Positions 39,401 through 51,675 of a DNA stretch of 64,000 nt are shown in pieces. Origin of the DNA: Moringa oleifera (lineage: Eukaryota; Streptophyta; Magnoliopsida; Brassicales; Moringaceae); assembly GCA_021397835.1 (NCBI GenBank), contig JAJFZO010000866.1, positions 7,501 to 71,500 on the forward strand, written 5' to 3'. Below the pieces are notes generated by a model. That model worked only from the letters and a program-made list of their open reading frames with translations. It searched no databases and was not told the origin of the DNA. The translations under genes were made by a program, and so were the position numbers. Every line of letters begins with the position of its first letter. The first letter of the stretch is position 1.

Positions 39401-42022
39401 CTGATAGAGATTATGATCTTTATTTACATGAATCCTCAACCAAGCAATGAGACTTTCCTTTCTTCTCATATTTTAAGTATTAAATAATCCGAGTGGTAAC
39501 GATAAATGTGAAGCATACTGATGAAGGGACAAAGTGGGTCGCTAGCCCACATGCAAGCATTTCAGCACCATCCAACCTTGTCCCTGTAAGGCCAACATAT
39601 TCTCCTGTCCAACAATAGAAGAACAATGGATTACTACATACAAACAGTCCCCAAATCTACAACTTCAAGAGTTGGTATAACAATCGAATAACATGAGAAA
39701 ACTGTAGAACCAAAAATAACACAAGCAGGCAACCGAAGGAAAAGGAACGTAATCATGTGACACATCAAGTTCACAAAAGAACATTATACACACCATTTAC
39801 TACTCCAGAAATATAAGAAGACATCATTCTTGACTCTAGTATAACTAATGCAAACTAAACTTCAGGAAAAAAAAAAGCCAGCACGGTCCTACTGGCTAGT
39901 CCTTATAAGCCTATTGCAGAGTGTTTAACATATTTGATACAAAGGCAGACAGTTATTTTACTGTTATTTAGTTAGACAGATCATTAGAAAAAGGGGAAAA
40001 AGTTCCAAGACAGTCATAGCATCCCAAAATCTTTTCCCCCTAAAGGGTTAGTAAACACCTACTTGTAGGTCAAGTGCAAGGTTCGAAACCCCTCAGGCCA
40101 CTGGAGGTTTTCTTAGTCATTAATTTCAAGGTCCCAAGGAGAATGAATCCTCATCCACTAGTTGAATTCTCCAACCGGATATCTTGATTTAAAAAAAAAA
40201 AAGGTATCTCAAAATCTTTTCATAAACCAATAGGATATATCATACAAGACATTCAGTTTCCCTGTTTCCCATGGAAAAGTCATTTACATCTATTTGTTTC
40301 TTTCCCGGCTTCTTAAGGTAGCCAAACAATTATCTATATGGATGAATAATGATTAAAGCATTATACAGGATAATTGAGGATATAACTGGCATTACCAAGG
40401 AATCCAGTGAGTCTTGACAAGAAATAAGAGGCACCTATATCTGGGAAGAGTCCCAAACCTGTTTCAGGCATTGCAAAAACCTGAAAATGTTCACATATTA
40501 AAATAGAAAAGATAAGAAAAAAATTTGTTTACAATATCAAATGATTAACTAGTAAAGAAAATTTCCAGCTCATGTTCAAACATCTACATTCTCTTTCGAC
40601 AGGGGCAAGAGAAGTTCATCTACATCAAGCCTAAGCAGAAGTGAGACAAGTACCGAATTCTCAGTTGCAATGCGGAATCGACCATGTATTGAAAGACCAG
40701 CCCCACCTCCCAAAACTATGCCATTTAGAATTGAAACCTTCAATAGTGCAAGACCAACTAATTAGTCCAGATGAGGAATTCTAGACTGAAATAATAGAAA
40801 AAGGCCCTTATGTTGACGCAAACAGCAATCACCTGTGGTTTGCTGTATGTTGCAATCACATAATTTAGTGTAAATTCCTTGAAGAAAAATTTGGCACCTA
40901 GTCCCCAATTACCTAATGCATACAGACAGAAGAAGGACATCAACATTGTAAGGAAATGTAAGCTCCAACAATTTCAGACCTTAATATCATTATTTATAGG
41001 TCCTCAATTAAGAAGGGGAAAAGATAATACCTTCTCTAATATCACGAACAACAGCTGCAACATCGCCACCAGCACAAAAGGCTCTTCCTTTTCCCTGTAA
41101 AGAGAAAACCAGAAATGACATGCAAGTTATAGATGTTCTATTTCCTACAAAGCAGAGGCAAAAAAAAAAAGAAAGTCACATATCCACTCAAAAGAAAGGT
41201 TTTTTTAGATATCAAGACCCCACCCAAGGCAGGGCCACTTTGTGGAGCTACCCCTGCATCGTAAACTCAGGAGGCAATCCTGTGAGGTTTCTATTTTTTA
41301 AAAACATCTGCAGAGATTCCACTGAGGCAACCCCGTGGGGGTATTTATTTTGTCATATAGACATAGCTCACTTTCCTACTAAAGTTATAAGAGAAATCTA
41401 GTACTGAAGAAGCTTTTTAGGAGCCATGCCAAGCTAACTGACCAGCAAGTGACAGACTTGAGTTGGTAGGAATGTACCTTTAGAATTATGAGCTTGACAT
41501 TTGGATCCTCTTCGTATGCAAGGAAAAGTTCCAACAGCCGAGAAATCTATAGAGGTGTTTTTGAATAAGTAGACAAGATGGTAAGCATAAGACTGCTACA
41601 TAGTCCAGAAAAGTAAGAGGATAAAAGTTAAAAGCTATAGCAGTTGACAACAAATAGCAAATATGTTATGCCTTTTTCGAAAAAAAAAAAGTTGAAGAGC
41701 TATATGGTTGATACCATTTGAAAAGAAAGGGCATTCAACTGCTTCGGCCTGTTTAACGTCAAGGTCCTGACGGACGAGTTCTCTTCCACTGTAACCTGAT
41801 CAAACTGAGATGTTATGCTAACTCTGCTCCTACTCTGATTGAGCACGGCATAATCAATGAAATCCATCATCTCATAACTAATTTCACGCCTTTGTAGGTG
41901 GAAGGCATAGAAAAGCCCAAATTATGATGCGATTAATTTGTTTTTCCTGATAAATGTAAGCAAAGGAAATAAAAGAATTAAAATGAAGGAAAGAGCACCT
42001 GGGATTGAGGAGAGCTTGCCAT
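33484..42022 (-). CDS. CHY1: 3-hydroxyisobutyryl-CoA hydrolase, peroxisomal (CHY1-type), 14 exons
   Basis: Predicted to hydrolyse 3-hydroxyisobutyryl-CoA in peroxisomal valine catabolism, also limiting toxic methacrylyl-CoA. Coding exons in transcript order: 42022-41999, 41795-41715, 41546-41478, 41094-41031, 40912-40833, 40737-40654, 40480-40396, 39604-39519, 38974-38853, 38125-38065, 37889-37791, 34004-33903, 33827-33786, 33621-33484. They sum to 1,137 nt (378 aa plus stop), the length I recall for Arabidopsis CHY1. All junctions are GT-AG and keep frame. Visible crotonase-fold motifs are [13 protein letters not shown] near the N-terminus, [14 protein letters not shown], the oxyanion-hole segment [17 protein letters not shown], and [19 protein letters not shown] with the Glu and Asp expected in hydrolases. 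The C-terminus is SKL, a canonical PTS1 signal. The start gives MASSPQSQ, like the family. Intron 11 (34,005-37,790) is swollen by nested retroelements; all exons look intact. Confidence 0.93.
34486..34692 (+). mobile_element. LINE retrotransposon fragment, left piece (upstream of nested copia)
   Basis: Plus-strand conceptual translation gives [20 protein letters not shown] and then [17 protein letters not shown]. This is the segment just before the zinc-binding zf-RVT domain of plant L1-like LINEs. One in-frame stop and probable frame changes occur upstream. It continues in frame-like fashion in the right piece at 37,038, so the copia element split it. It lies antisense inside intron 11 of the hydrolase gene. 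The left limit is approximate. Confidence 0.7.
34693..35012 (+). repeat. Copia 5' LTR (~320 bp)
   Basis: Begins TGTTAACA and ends ATCAACA, giving short imperfect terminal inverted repeats in the TG...CA form. It contains an AT-rich centre (GTATATATAAAT near 34,813, a possible TATA) and a pyrimidine-rich U5-like part ending just before the primer-binding site. The first 176 bp resemble 36,862-37,037. The end is inferred from primer-site position. Confidence 0.7.
35016..35027 (+). other. Copia primer-binding site (initiator Met-tRNA type), two mismatches
   Basis: TACTATCAGAGC lies three bases after the LTR end. The standard copia primer site is TGGTATCAGAGC, so the 3' nine bases match and two of the first three differ. 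The position and match support a Ty1-copia origin; the mismatches indicate age. Confidence 0.75.
35121..36605 (+). pseudogene. Copia gag-protease pseudogene
   Basis: Broken plus-strand coding sequence. From 35,121 it gives [20 protein letters not shown], then [20 protein letters not shown], the start of a copia gag (DUF4219/UBN2 type). After a stop and frame changes, 35,418-35,660 holds the rest of the UBN2-like part ([20 protein letters not shown]). At 35,880-35,960 there is a damaged CCHC knuckle ([14 protein letters not shown]). At 36,050-36,298 is the protease region: [18 protein letters not shown], where the expected DSG active site reads DRS, then [16 protein letters not shown] pre-integrase-like stretch follows to about 36,605. 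Several stops and frameshifts; no integrase or polymerase. Confidence 0.8.
36862..37037 (+). repeat. Copia 3' LTR remnant (~176 bp)
   Basis: Starts TGTTAACAAGATGCC and follows the 5' LTR to 'ataagaccaccatca'. After that it reads straight into LINE sequence. About 145 bp of the expected U5 end are missing. The two copies differ at many positions, so the insertion is not recent. Confidence 0.7.
37038..37660 (+). mobile_element. LINE retrotransposon fragment, right piece with 3' end
   Basis: Translation gives [20 protein letters not shown], then [20 protein letters not shown], the zf-RVT zinc-binding domain of plant L1-type LINEs. It continues as [20 protein letters not shown], then LIFWLV and [18 protein letters not shown], the usual C-terminal tail. 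A few stops interrupt it. The 3' end resembles a LINE tail (TGGTGCTGTGTGAATAATAC) and ends in a (TA)n tract at about 37,641-37,657. Together with 34,486-34,692 it forms one 5'-truncated LINE into which copia inserted. It is antisense to the host gene. Confidence 0.82.
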
Positions 42023-42240
42023 ATCGGCTCCTGATATTGACCAGCTTTCCTGAAAATAGAGATTGGCAGGGAAGAAGAAAGAAAACCGGTTACAACGGAA
42101 AAGCAAGAAGAAAAAGAGCAAAGAGGAAAGAAGAAAGAAGAAAGTGAATAGGGAAAAAGAGAGAGAGGTGGCGTCGTAGGGAGCAAAACAATAAAGAAGG
42201 AAAAGAACATAAGAAAAAGGAATCTTAATTTGAACTGCGA
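42023..42240 (-). promoter_or_regulatory. Pyrimidine-rich 5' leader/promoter-proximal region of the CHY1-type gene
   Basis: Plus-strand sequence at about 42,068-42,222 is nearly all A and G (GAAGAAAGAAGAAAG, GAGAGAGAGG), hence CT-rich in the direction of the gene. CT-rich tracts are common in plant 5' leaders and core promoters. No clear TATA box is placed at a standard distance. A transcript start cannot be fixed from sequence alone. Confidence 0.4.
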
Positions 42241-42977
42241 ATTTTAATTTAATTTAATTTTATCTTGAATATATTAAATTTGACTTAAAATCAATACTTA
42301 GCTCCTTAAACATCTCATTATCAAACTCTCCGGAATCTCTCATTGTATATACACCAAATTCCATAATCAGGTAGGTGGGTTTGTGTATTTTTGAGTGTTT
42401 TAAATGATTTTGTCTACCAAAACTAGGTCTAACTGATTTATATTGTTGTATGCATGTGATAGCGAATTGGATATTATGATTATATAATATTTATCATTTA
42501 GTTTAATTTTTTTTAAATTGTTTTTGGCAATGGTTGGCCTACTAGCTTTAGATTAAGAATTCGTCTTTTCTATTTTGTGATGACAAACCCTTTTTACAAA
42601 TGGGAAATTTTGTTAGCAATTTCAGATTTTTGTGATATAAAGTGTTTGTTATGTTGTAGATATCAATTTATCTTAATTAATTTGAATTATATTAGATTTG
42701 TATGTCCTGATGGTATTATGTTATAAGAATCAATATATCCCTTAGATTGTTAATTGACATTTTTTTAATAGAATCAATGTTTTGGACACATAATGGATCA
42801 TTTTTTTTTTCTTTTTATTTAAGCTTATTTTGCATGAGTATTATTGTTACATTGCACGTTTTATTACATATTAATAAATTAAATAATAAAATATTTTTTG
42901 GATTTAGCAATGAACAACATTGGGTATAATACACTTAAAGTTAATTTTGGTTTTTTTTTTTAATTTAGGCTACAACA
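42241..42977. other. AT-rich intergenic region, no gene seen
   Basis: Lies between the hydrolase 5' end and the MULE remnant. It may include the left part of the MULE, but I could not identify a terminal inverted repeat. Poly-T runs occur near 42,799-42,812 and 42,951-42,962. Confidence 0.4.
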
Positions 42978-45718
42978 ATGAGATTTTTTTCTGTTAGACG
43001 ATCTATTTTTCATATGGCCAATAGGACTTATAACTCAAATAGTATACTTATTTTTGAGGATGGTGATACTTATAAGTGTAGTTCAATAGAAGTGATCAAT
43101 GCTATGGGAGAAATCAATAAGATTTTATTGTATATTACCAGATGAACCTGATTTAAAGGAACTAGTTAAAGATCCATACATAAACAATATATTTAGTGCA
43201 TATAAGAAACAATTAGGCTTGTGGATATATATGTCATCAAGTGCAAAACAACTCAGAGTCCTATTAAACACAATGTTCCATCTAATAGTGATACACTTAG
43301 TTGTAAACCAATGTTTAAAGTTCTAGGGTTGTTCATTATAGTATTAGAATTTCTATTGCTAGTTGTATACTTCATGCTAATCAAAATATAGACTTATATT
43401 AGTTGATCATGATGATGATGCCCTAATTCATGGTGTCAGTGATATTGTTGCACCTAACCTTCCTCCATCTGCCAATAAGACACCTAGCACTACTGCACCA
43501 AGTGCTATTACACTTAGCATCTATTTCCTTTATGGTAGTAAAATCTTATAGGAGCTTATTGAGGGGTTTGTTGAGAGTGATCTTAATAAGAAAAAAATAA
43601 AGGTCATACTTGTGGTGATGATGTAGGTGGTGATTATAATGATCATCTTAATGAAGCTAGTATTGAAGTGGATACAAATGTAGGGAATGACTTTAGTGAT
43701 AATGACTATGATCCTAACTTTAAGACAGAGGTAATCCATAGAGCTAATATTGATCCTAAGAAAACCAACACATTAGATAGGAGGGGAATCTACACATATT
43801 GAAACTGATAATACAATTTTTGATTCCTTTGATAAGGATTTTTTAGAAAAGTTGCACACTAGATATGGTTCTAAAGATAAGAGAGGAACGGCTAGTGCGA
43901 AGTTTAATTCAATACCAAATATGATAAATCCATAATTTCAGGTAGGTATATTTTTGTTTTCACTTAATATAACAAAAAAAATATGTGGAAGGATATGTGT
44001 TGTAGGAAAAGTATCGTGCCAAGTTTGTTGAGAGTGAAGCAAATAGGTTAAAAATGAAATATAAAGAAAGATGAAATGGTATATATAGATATCACAGGTT
44101 GATAAACAGTTTGCTTTTATTGTAAAAATTATTTTTCAAAGCATATTTGTAGTGAATCATTCACAAACAGGTATGTCAATGCTAAACAAATAGCAGAAAA
44201 GTATATTGAGCTCTTTAAGAAGGAGCCTAACATTAAAGTACAAACTAATATAGATCTTGTGAAGGAACAGTTAGTGTGCAATTTCCCCAAAAGCATGTGT
44301 ATAAGAGTAAGGCCAATAACACTAAAGGAGATTAATAAGGTTGAAAGTCAACAATAGATAAGGGACTACTATGATGAGATTAGGACTTAAAACCTTGGAA
44401 GTATCCTAATAGTTAATGTTGATAAAATGTTGGTCAATTTTCCCCCTCTTTAGTCTTTAAAAGAATATATATTTACTTAGATATACGTAGGAAAGAATTT
44501 TTGATAAGATGGAAGCATACAATTAGTTTTAATTTTTAATGCTTACTAGCTAAAAGAATTTATATAAGGTCAATTAATATCCATAATCGATATAGATCCG
44601 AATAATAATGTATACTCAATATGCCATGGTGGATGCAAAGATACAGTTATTTTTATAAGGTATTGACTCGATAAAGGCTCATGGATGGACATTCAATAGT
44701 GATCAACAAAAGATAATTTCATAGAACACATTTGTCCTTCTTATGTAAATGTCAATAATGTTATTATTTTACTAATATTGATGTTCATTACATGCAAGAG
44801 GTAGTTTTAACATTTGAAGAAATCATTTCAGGTACTGATGTAAGATTTTATTTTAGGTATTTATATGTCAATTATTAAAAATAATTTAAAGGAAAATTGT
44901 TAAAGGATATGATACATGTTGCGATGAAAGAAATAAATGAAAGGCAATCCACATTGGTGTACATGAATGGCTCAATAAGATCTCGCCAAAATATTGGGAA
45001 AATATGCATGCTCAACAAGGTTAGTATGGAATTATGTTAATGTTTAGTTTATATTACTTGAAAAAATATGATAAGTAATACATCTAAAACGTATTTGTTT
45101 GCTTACTTTAAGGCTCGATGTGACATATTGTTAAATAACTTATCTAAAACCTTTAATGCATCAATTATTAGAGCAATGAACAAGCCTTTTTTTTCAGTTG
45201 TTAAAAGAAATAAGAAATTATTTGATGAAAAAGAACTTATCTATCCTAAAATACAAGACATAGAAAAGATAAAACTTAAAGTTGAATCATGGTCGGCAAT
45301 ATGGTTTGAGGGATAAAATATCAGGTGAGATCTGAGGGTGAGTAATATATAATGGGCCTAAATAATAGAAACTACTCATGTTATAGGTGAGATTTAACAA
45401 AAATTCTTTATGTGCATACAATATCTTTCATATGCTACCAAAAGGAAGAACCATAAACATATATTACAGCGAGACTAAATTATAAATACGTGTTCTCATC
45501 TTATCAACCCTTACAATGGTTCAAACTTGTGAAAAGTTTTGGTTAAAGCCATTGTAGCTATCATCAATTAAAAAAATCCCTAAAAAGACCTAAAAAAGTG
45601 AGAATGAAGAAGGTTAATGAATATGTAAACCCATAAGAATATCAAAAAGGAACATTCAAATGTCTTTTAGATGCAATTAAGTTGGACATAGTAAACACTC
45701 ATGTAAAAATCTAGTTAG
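42978..45718 (+). pseudogene. Decayed Mutator-like (MULE) transposase
   Basis: Broken plus-strand coding remnant spread over 2.7 kb with many stops and frameshifts, in MULE order. An N-terminal start-like frame (MRFFSVRRSIFHMANRTYNS) begins at 42,978. A helix-turn-helix-like RYVNAKQIAEKYIELFKKEP lies near 44,170. Near 44,585-44,625 is IDIDPNNNVYSICHG, matching the family 'GIDANN..YPIAYA' block. Near 44,690-44,712 is TFNSDQQK, matching the SDQQKGL block that holds a catalytic Asp. YLYVNY..FKGKLLKDMI follows near 44,860. DILLNNLSKTFNASIIRAMN (45,122-45,180) precedes the SWIM region. A CCHC-like knuckle CN.VGHSKHSC lies at about 45,670-45,712. No intact transposase can be made from it. Terminal repeats were not found. 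Confidence 0.8.
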
Positions 45719-47450
45719 GCAAGTAAATATATCACCTACTACTTCTAATTATGCTTATATCTTATCATCTCTTTACTAATCTTTTTACTTTTTTTAAACA
45801 GAAATTTACGGGAAAACACCAGTTAGCAAAAAATTCAATCTTCATAGGATTTAAGATGTAAAGTATTATGTTAATTCAATGTGAATGATTAAATGATTTT
45901 CATGATTCTAGTATATATTACTACAAAGCCTTAGTCCATCAATTAGAGATAGGTTTAAAAAGGCTCAATCAAAATCAAGCATGCATGGACCAGATAACAA
46001 GGTAATTTAACTAATATTGATGCATTAAAGTTTATGTACAGTAATCTATTATATTTTGGTTTCAATATTTTTAGGTATTTGGTACATCAAGCCAAAGTTT
46101 ATTATTGGTTATCTTACTAATTAGGTTGGGATAACTAAATGGTATATCACTCTAAATGCCCAAGTTATTAGTATTCCAACAAACACCACAATCTTAACCT
46201 CTAGTCAATCTAATTCCCACAGTCCTAGATCTTAATGACCATATTACTAGTGCTCCATCTCATAATGATCAATTTTCCTCTTCTTATATCACAAATGCAC
46301 CAATTATGCTTAATCAACCTTCCATTGGTCCAAACTAATCACTTATTCGAGCCAACAGCTCTTCCATGAAATTTGATTTACATCAATATGAGGATAAAGA
46401 ATCACTTGTGAGACTATATGTACCAGTTTTAGACCTACAACCCCAATTGTGAGAGCTATTAGCCCAACTATGGGACTACTCATCCGATATTTTAAGGTAA
46501 GACAGACAACATAAACCAATAAGTGTGTCTAGCAAGATTGTAATTATGCTTTTCTAGAATACAAGTGTTGTAGCATAATCAAGAATCTTAAAAATACCAT
46601 TAACACCTCAATTTAGCCATCAAGTTTTAGTCATCAATGAGCCTTGGGGTAAAGACGGTTGGGAAAAAGCATGGAAAAAAAATGATTGATGATTGATATT
46701 TGTAAGATTTTTTTAATATATGCATAAATGCATTTCAATTAATAATGATATCTTTGGGTTAATGACTATGTCTTTGAAATAATGAATGATGTCTTTGGTT
46801 TTTACTATAAGATACAACAATGTCAATGTTAGTTTCATTATGTTCAAATGAATTACATATTGTTGTATGATTGAATGAGTTTGAATTAGGTTAAATGAAG
46901 GCTTTTATTATGGTTTGTGTCGATATTTTGATTAACGTTGATCAAATGTTGTTGAATGTTAATTATAGGTTAATTATTATTAATTAAATGTTAAATACTG
47001 TGGATTGAAATGTTAATAAATATTGATTCAACACCAACTTAAACTATATAAGTATGATTATTCACTAATATTCATGATAGCGTAAAACATCTTTAATTTT
47101 ATTTATATTAAGATTTAAACATGAAGAAAAACATAATAAAATTATACTAAAATAGATTAAAATTATCAAATATATTTAAAACATAATTTCATTAGAGGCC
47201 AATATATAAAATATATTACGAATATCATGAATATGCTATCAAGCATAAATACAAAATCACAAAAGAAACTTAACACTAAAATCAAAGAAATATGACAAAT
47301 TATTCTTCGTAGTTCTACATAACAAATCATTATCATTAATTTTGCAGCCACCCTTCTCTCTCATTGCTTTAAAAAAATATATAATAGTAGTATCATTAAT
47401 GCAAAAATATTACAATATACTATTAGGGTATCTCTAATGAATATGCTAAC
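45719..47450. other. AT-rich region, probable MULE 3' flank, no gene seen
   Basis: No sustained reading frame. The first kilobase may still belong to the MULE, but no terminal inverted repeat or 9-bp target duplication could be assigned by eye. Confidence 0.35.
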
Positions 47451-47453
47451 ATG

Positions 47454-48080
47454 ATCTCCAACGAAACGATAAACATTGATCCACATTTGGTGCAGCTATA
47501 GTACTGCACCAAAATTTATTTTTTTAAAAAAATTATATAATTATTTTTTTAATTTTTAAATCAAATATATCTTTATGAACAACTTAATAAATATATTATA
47601 TTATTAAAAAATTATACTAGTGAGAATATCTCATCAAGATCTTTAAAATAAGATTAATATTTAATATATAATTTTATTTTATATAAATTATTAACAATAA
47701 TAGTTTATTTAATTAATAATATTATTATATATAATATCAAAATTATTATTTAAAAACATCTAAAATTTATAATAATTTATTAAAAATATTTTTATAAAAT
47801 TAAGTTGATAAATTATTGATTTTAAAAATTACTAAAAATACAATTTATTTAAAATTAATAAATTAAAATTTTAAGTTATATTAATTATTTTATTATTTTA
47901 AATAAATTAATTAATATTTATAAATATTTTTATTAATAATTATTATGTATATTATTAAAATAATATTATAACACTAATTTGGTGTAAATTAATTGAAAAT
48001 AAAAAATACTTGATGTTGGAATATTTATAAAAAAAATTAACATCAAATTGGTGTTAAATTTGATGCATACAGTTGGAGAT
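47454..48080. mobile_element. MITE-like non-autonomous element (~630 bp)
   Basis: GATCTCCAAC at the left (47,453-47,462) and GTTGGAGAT at the right (48,072-48,080) form a short terminal inverted repeat. A hairpin-prone 'tttggtgcagctatagtactgcaccaaa' type segment lies at 47,489-47,516, split as TTTGGTGCAG / CTGCACCAAA. Related 'ttggtgt' blocks lie near the right end. The interior is extremely AT-rich with no coding capacity. Such 'tctccaac...gttggaga' ends are common in plant MITEs. The family and target duplication were not established. Confidence 0.45.
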
Positions 48081-51000
48081 AACTTTAATAATTGACAATA
48101 AAATAGCAACATCCAATTGTATAAGATTGTCACATTGCTTAATAATATCAACAAAACTTTAAGGATATATCAGGGCATCAAACTATATGAAATATTGAAA
48201 ATACTTTTTTTTTTTGCCTCAAAATATTAAGAAAAAAAATAAAGAGAAAGACTTGTATCGAAATGGATCATACTTTAGTGCATTTACTTCATATACATGA
48301 TAATACAATTACATTTGCATTTGAAATTACCTCATATGATCAAATATTAGTAAGTCGTTTATCTTATATACTTGCAGATTTGTAAATTTGTTTACAAAAT
48401 GATCACAATAAACATGTTGCATTGTTTTGTTATACAACATGATCAAATTCACATATAAAATTATTTAAGGTTAATAACATGAGAAAATTTTATATTTTTT
48501 TGTAGTATTAAATTAGAACTTACAAAAAAATTGCATGTATTTGAAAATTATGTTTTTATTATATTCTCGATAAGAAACTTTCTTATATAATTTTTATTAA
48601 AATTAACAGTTTTGTATACACAAGTAACATATATGTAATTTTTATTTGTACAATTACTCTAACATCATTATCAAAATAAATAAAATATTTTTTATTTTAT
48701 TTAAATATTTATGTGTTAACATATTTTTACTAAGTTTAATACGAAAAAATATTATTTTTGTTCTAACAATATTTTAAAAGAATATTTAGATAATTACATA
48801 AGTAAAAATCGCATATACATCACGTATATACACAAAACCATTAATATTAATAAAAATTATAGACAAAAGTCTCATATTGAGAATTCAATAAAAATATAAG
48901 TCATTGTCGATAATTTTTCTTAACCCATTGAACCCTTGTTATTCATCTCTCTTTTTTTGTTTAATGTTGATTAAATTTGATATTGCTTCAAATTTAACTA
49001 TCTTTAATTTACTCTCAATTTAAAATTTTATTATTGAGTTTCTCTGTAAACATCAACACATTGTCGACAGTACACTTTTCTTTTGGGGCATAATAAACAC
49101 AATGAGAACATATTGGAGAGAAATAGAGTTCATTGACCACGTTAACTCTCATAATACAATGTTTTTTTTTAAAAAAAATACGTTTGCAAGAATATTGAAA
49201 ATTGAATCAAATTAATATATTTCAAATAAAATTAAATTAAATTGAAGTTTAAAATTTAAATTAAAAAATAATTTGAGTTCATTTTTTTATTATCCAAAAA
49301 AATTATATTAATTTTAATATAAGTAACTTTCATTAATTAAATTTTCCATTTAAGTAAAAATTATTTTGTTTGTGTAAGAATTTATTGAATACAAATAAAT
49401 GTTAATAATATGAATTGGCATGTTATTCGAAAAAATTCTCGAAGTACTCTACTTTAAAATTTCAAATAAGTGCTTATGTATATGATTTTGATTTTACCGG
49501 TTAATACTCTATATGGTAATATATAAAAGTCATATATTCTTTAAATACTAATACCATCTTATTCGGTTTTTCTTTCTCTTTTCATTTCTTTTTTTTTTTG
49601 GGTGGTTTCTCTATATTTTCTGCAATTTTATTGTTTTTTTAATTGAATATTTTGTTTTATTTTATTTTCGAAAGGGAAAAAGGAGCAGTTTATAAAAAGG
49701 TGATTTACATTTTATTTATAGTTTATAGACTTTTTATTTTTAATTTTATTTTATTTTGTGAATTTATAATATTTCTACTTTTTTTTTCAATTTTTAAAAA
49801 TTTTGAATTTTAATTTAATTTATTTTCTTTTGCTTTCCTTTTCTTTTTTGTCCTTTCTTTGTTTTTTATTTTATTTTTCAAGTACTTTTTATATGTCTGA
49901 TTGCTTGGGATTTATTTCATTGGATACATATAAAAAAATATTAAATTTTGTATGAATTTTGATTTTGATTTTAATTTTTTAAATTACATATTGAAATTTT
50001 AATTTAATTCAATTTAAATTTTACTTAAATGATTATAAAAAGTTGATAGCGTTTTTATTATTAAATTTTTTAAAATAACTCAAATAAATTTCACATTTAA
50101 TTTAAAAATTATTGATTAAATTTGAATTATTTTTTATGCATAAACCATTTTTTAGAAAAATGAAAAAAATATTTTCAATATTAAAATTTTTAAAATTTTA
50201 TAAAGTTCATATAATATTAAAATAATGAGATTTAAATTAAAATCTGCATAAAATTGAGATTTTATTTTGATAATTTTTTAATTTTTTATTTTCTTTTCTT
50301 TTCTTTTTAAAATTTTCTATTGTTTTATAGATTTTTTTAATTTCTTATATTTTGTTTTCCTTTAATTTTTTTTCCTTTGTTCTTCTTCCTTTTCTAGATT
50401 TTTGTTTTTAGTTTTTCCATGGTTTTCTGGATTTTTTTTTCTTAATTTTCTTTGATTTCCTTTTCTTTTAATTTATTTTGTTCTTTTTCTTTTTATTTTA
50501 TTTTTCTGGATCTCTTATGATTTTTTTATCTTCTTTTATTGTTTTTTATTTTCTTTAATCTAACTTGATTTCATTTAATTTGTTCTATTTTTTATACTTT
50601 AGGTTTATTTAATTTTAAATTTGTTGGATCTTAAATTATTTTTACCCATTTTTTTTTCTTAATTTTAACTATTTTAAAAAAAATTTAAATAATTAAAATT
50701 AAAAAATTCACTAACTTTTATTTTTTTGACTGATTTAACTATTTTCAATTAAATCGTATTGTTCAACTAATAATGAGGATGTTAAAAAGATGTCAAAAAA
50801 AATCGTTCAAATTAAATCACTCCGAATCAAATTACGTAATTTTTAAAATGAATACTTTAAAATAATTTGAAAAATAGAAATTATAATTTGATTTTTTAAA
50901 AAATAAATAATTTTATTCAATAAAAATTTAAATTTTTTTAATTCTCTATCACTTTAAAAATTTAAACCCAAACAATTTTCATTTAAATTTTTTTTAAAAA

Positions 51001-51250
51001 AATTTAATTCTATATACTTTTTATTTCTAGTTTTATTAAGTTACTTTTTATTTATAAAAATTTAAATCTAATCAATTTAAATTATTGATTAGGATTAATA
51101 TCTAATTTTTTAATTTATAATAATTTAATGTTGTTTGATATTTATTTTAAATATATATTAATAAATTAAATCACACTAAATTGCATCATATTTTAAATAC
51201 GAATTGATAAAATTTATATTATTTATATAATTAAAGTAATCATCAAATTA
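48081..51250. other. Very AT-rich intergenic DNA, no gene seen
   Basis: Long poly-T/TTTTCTTT-rich and poly-A-rich tracts, especially 49,560-50,700 where the plus strand is dominated by T with TTTTCTTTTCTTT motifs. No reading frame with recognisable content. It resembles scaffold/matrix-attachment-type composition, but nothing more specific can be said. Confidence 0.5.
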
Positions 51251-51675
51251 CAATAATAATGATATGTGTTAAAACATATATAAACGGATCCCATGCAAAC
51301 AACCCTATTCAATAGGTACTTGTCCACTAAATCATAAAACTATGGAATACTTACTAAGTAGTTCTATTATTCTGATAATAAGATTCCAACTGAAATGGTT
51401 GACGTGTCAACTGCATATAAACCCTGCAGCCCAATTCAGAGAATCGGAAGGTTTATTTTCAAAAAGGGAGAAGAGTAGAACTCTGCCTCCCGTCTGAGGC
51501 CAAGAACGATTGATGCGTGCAGTCAACGTGTAGTAGTTTAACCTATTAATTTCTGACAATACCCTGTTTCATTGTTCTGGTTTGCGCTTGTAATTGTATT
51601 CCGGTGCTTACGTTAATTGCCCAATAATAACTCATGGTTCTGAAATTTGTCCATGATACAGGAGCTAGGGCAATT
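51250..51675 (+). promoter_or_regulatory. Upstream region and 5' leader of the tafazzin-like gene
   Basis: GC content rises here relative to the left flank. The stretch 51,634-51,675 is open in frame with the coding start (stop at 51,628-51,630). TGATACAG|GAGC at about 51,653-51,664 could be a 3' splice site for a leader intron. If so, the ATG at 51,634 is not in the mature transcript. No confident TATA box. Confidence 0.35.

Noticed and set aside
41884..42210. 108-residue minus-strand frame over the CHY1-type start
   Set aside because: Runs through the CT-rich leader, exon 1 in another frame and intron 1; it has no family similarity and is low-complexity (Ser/Phe/Pro).
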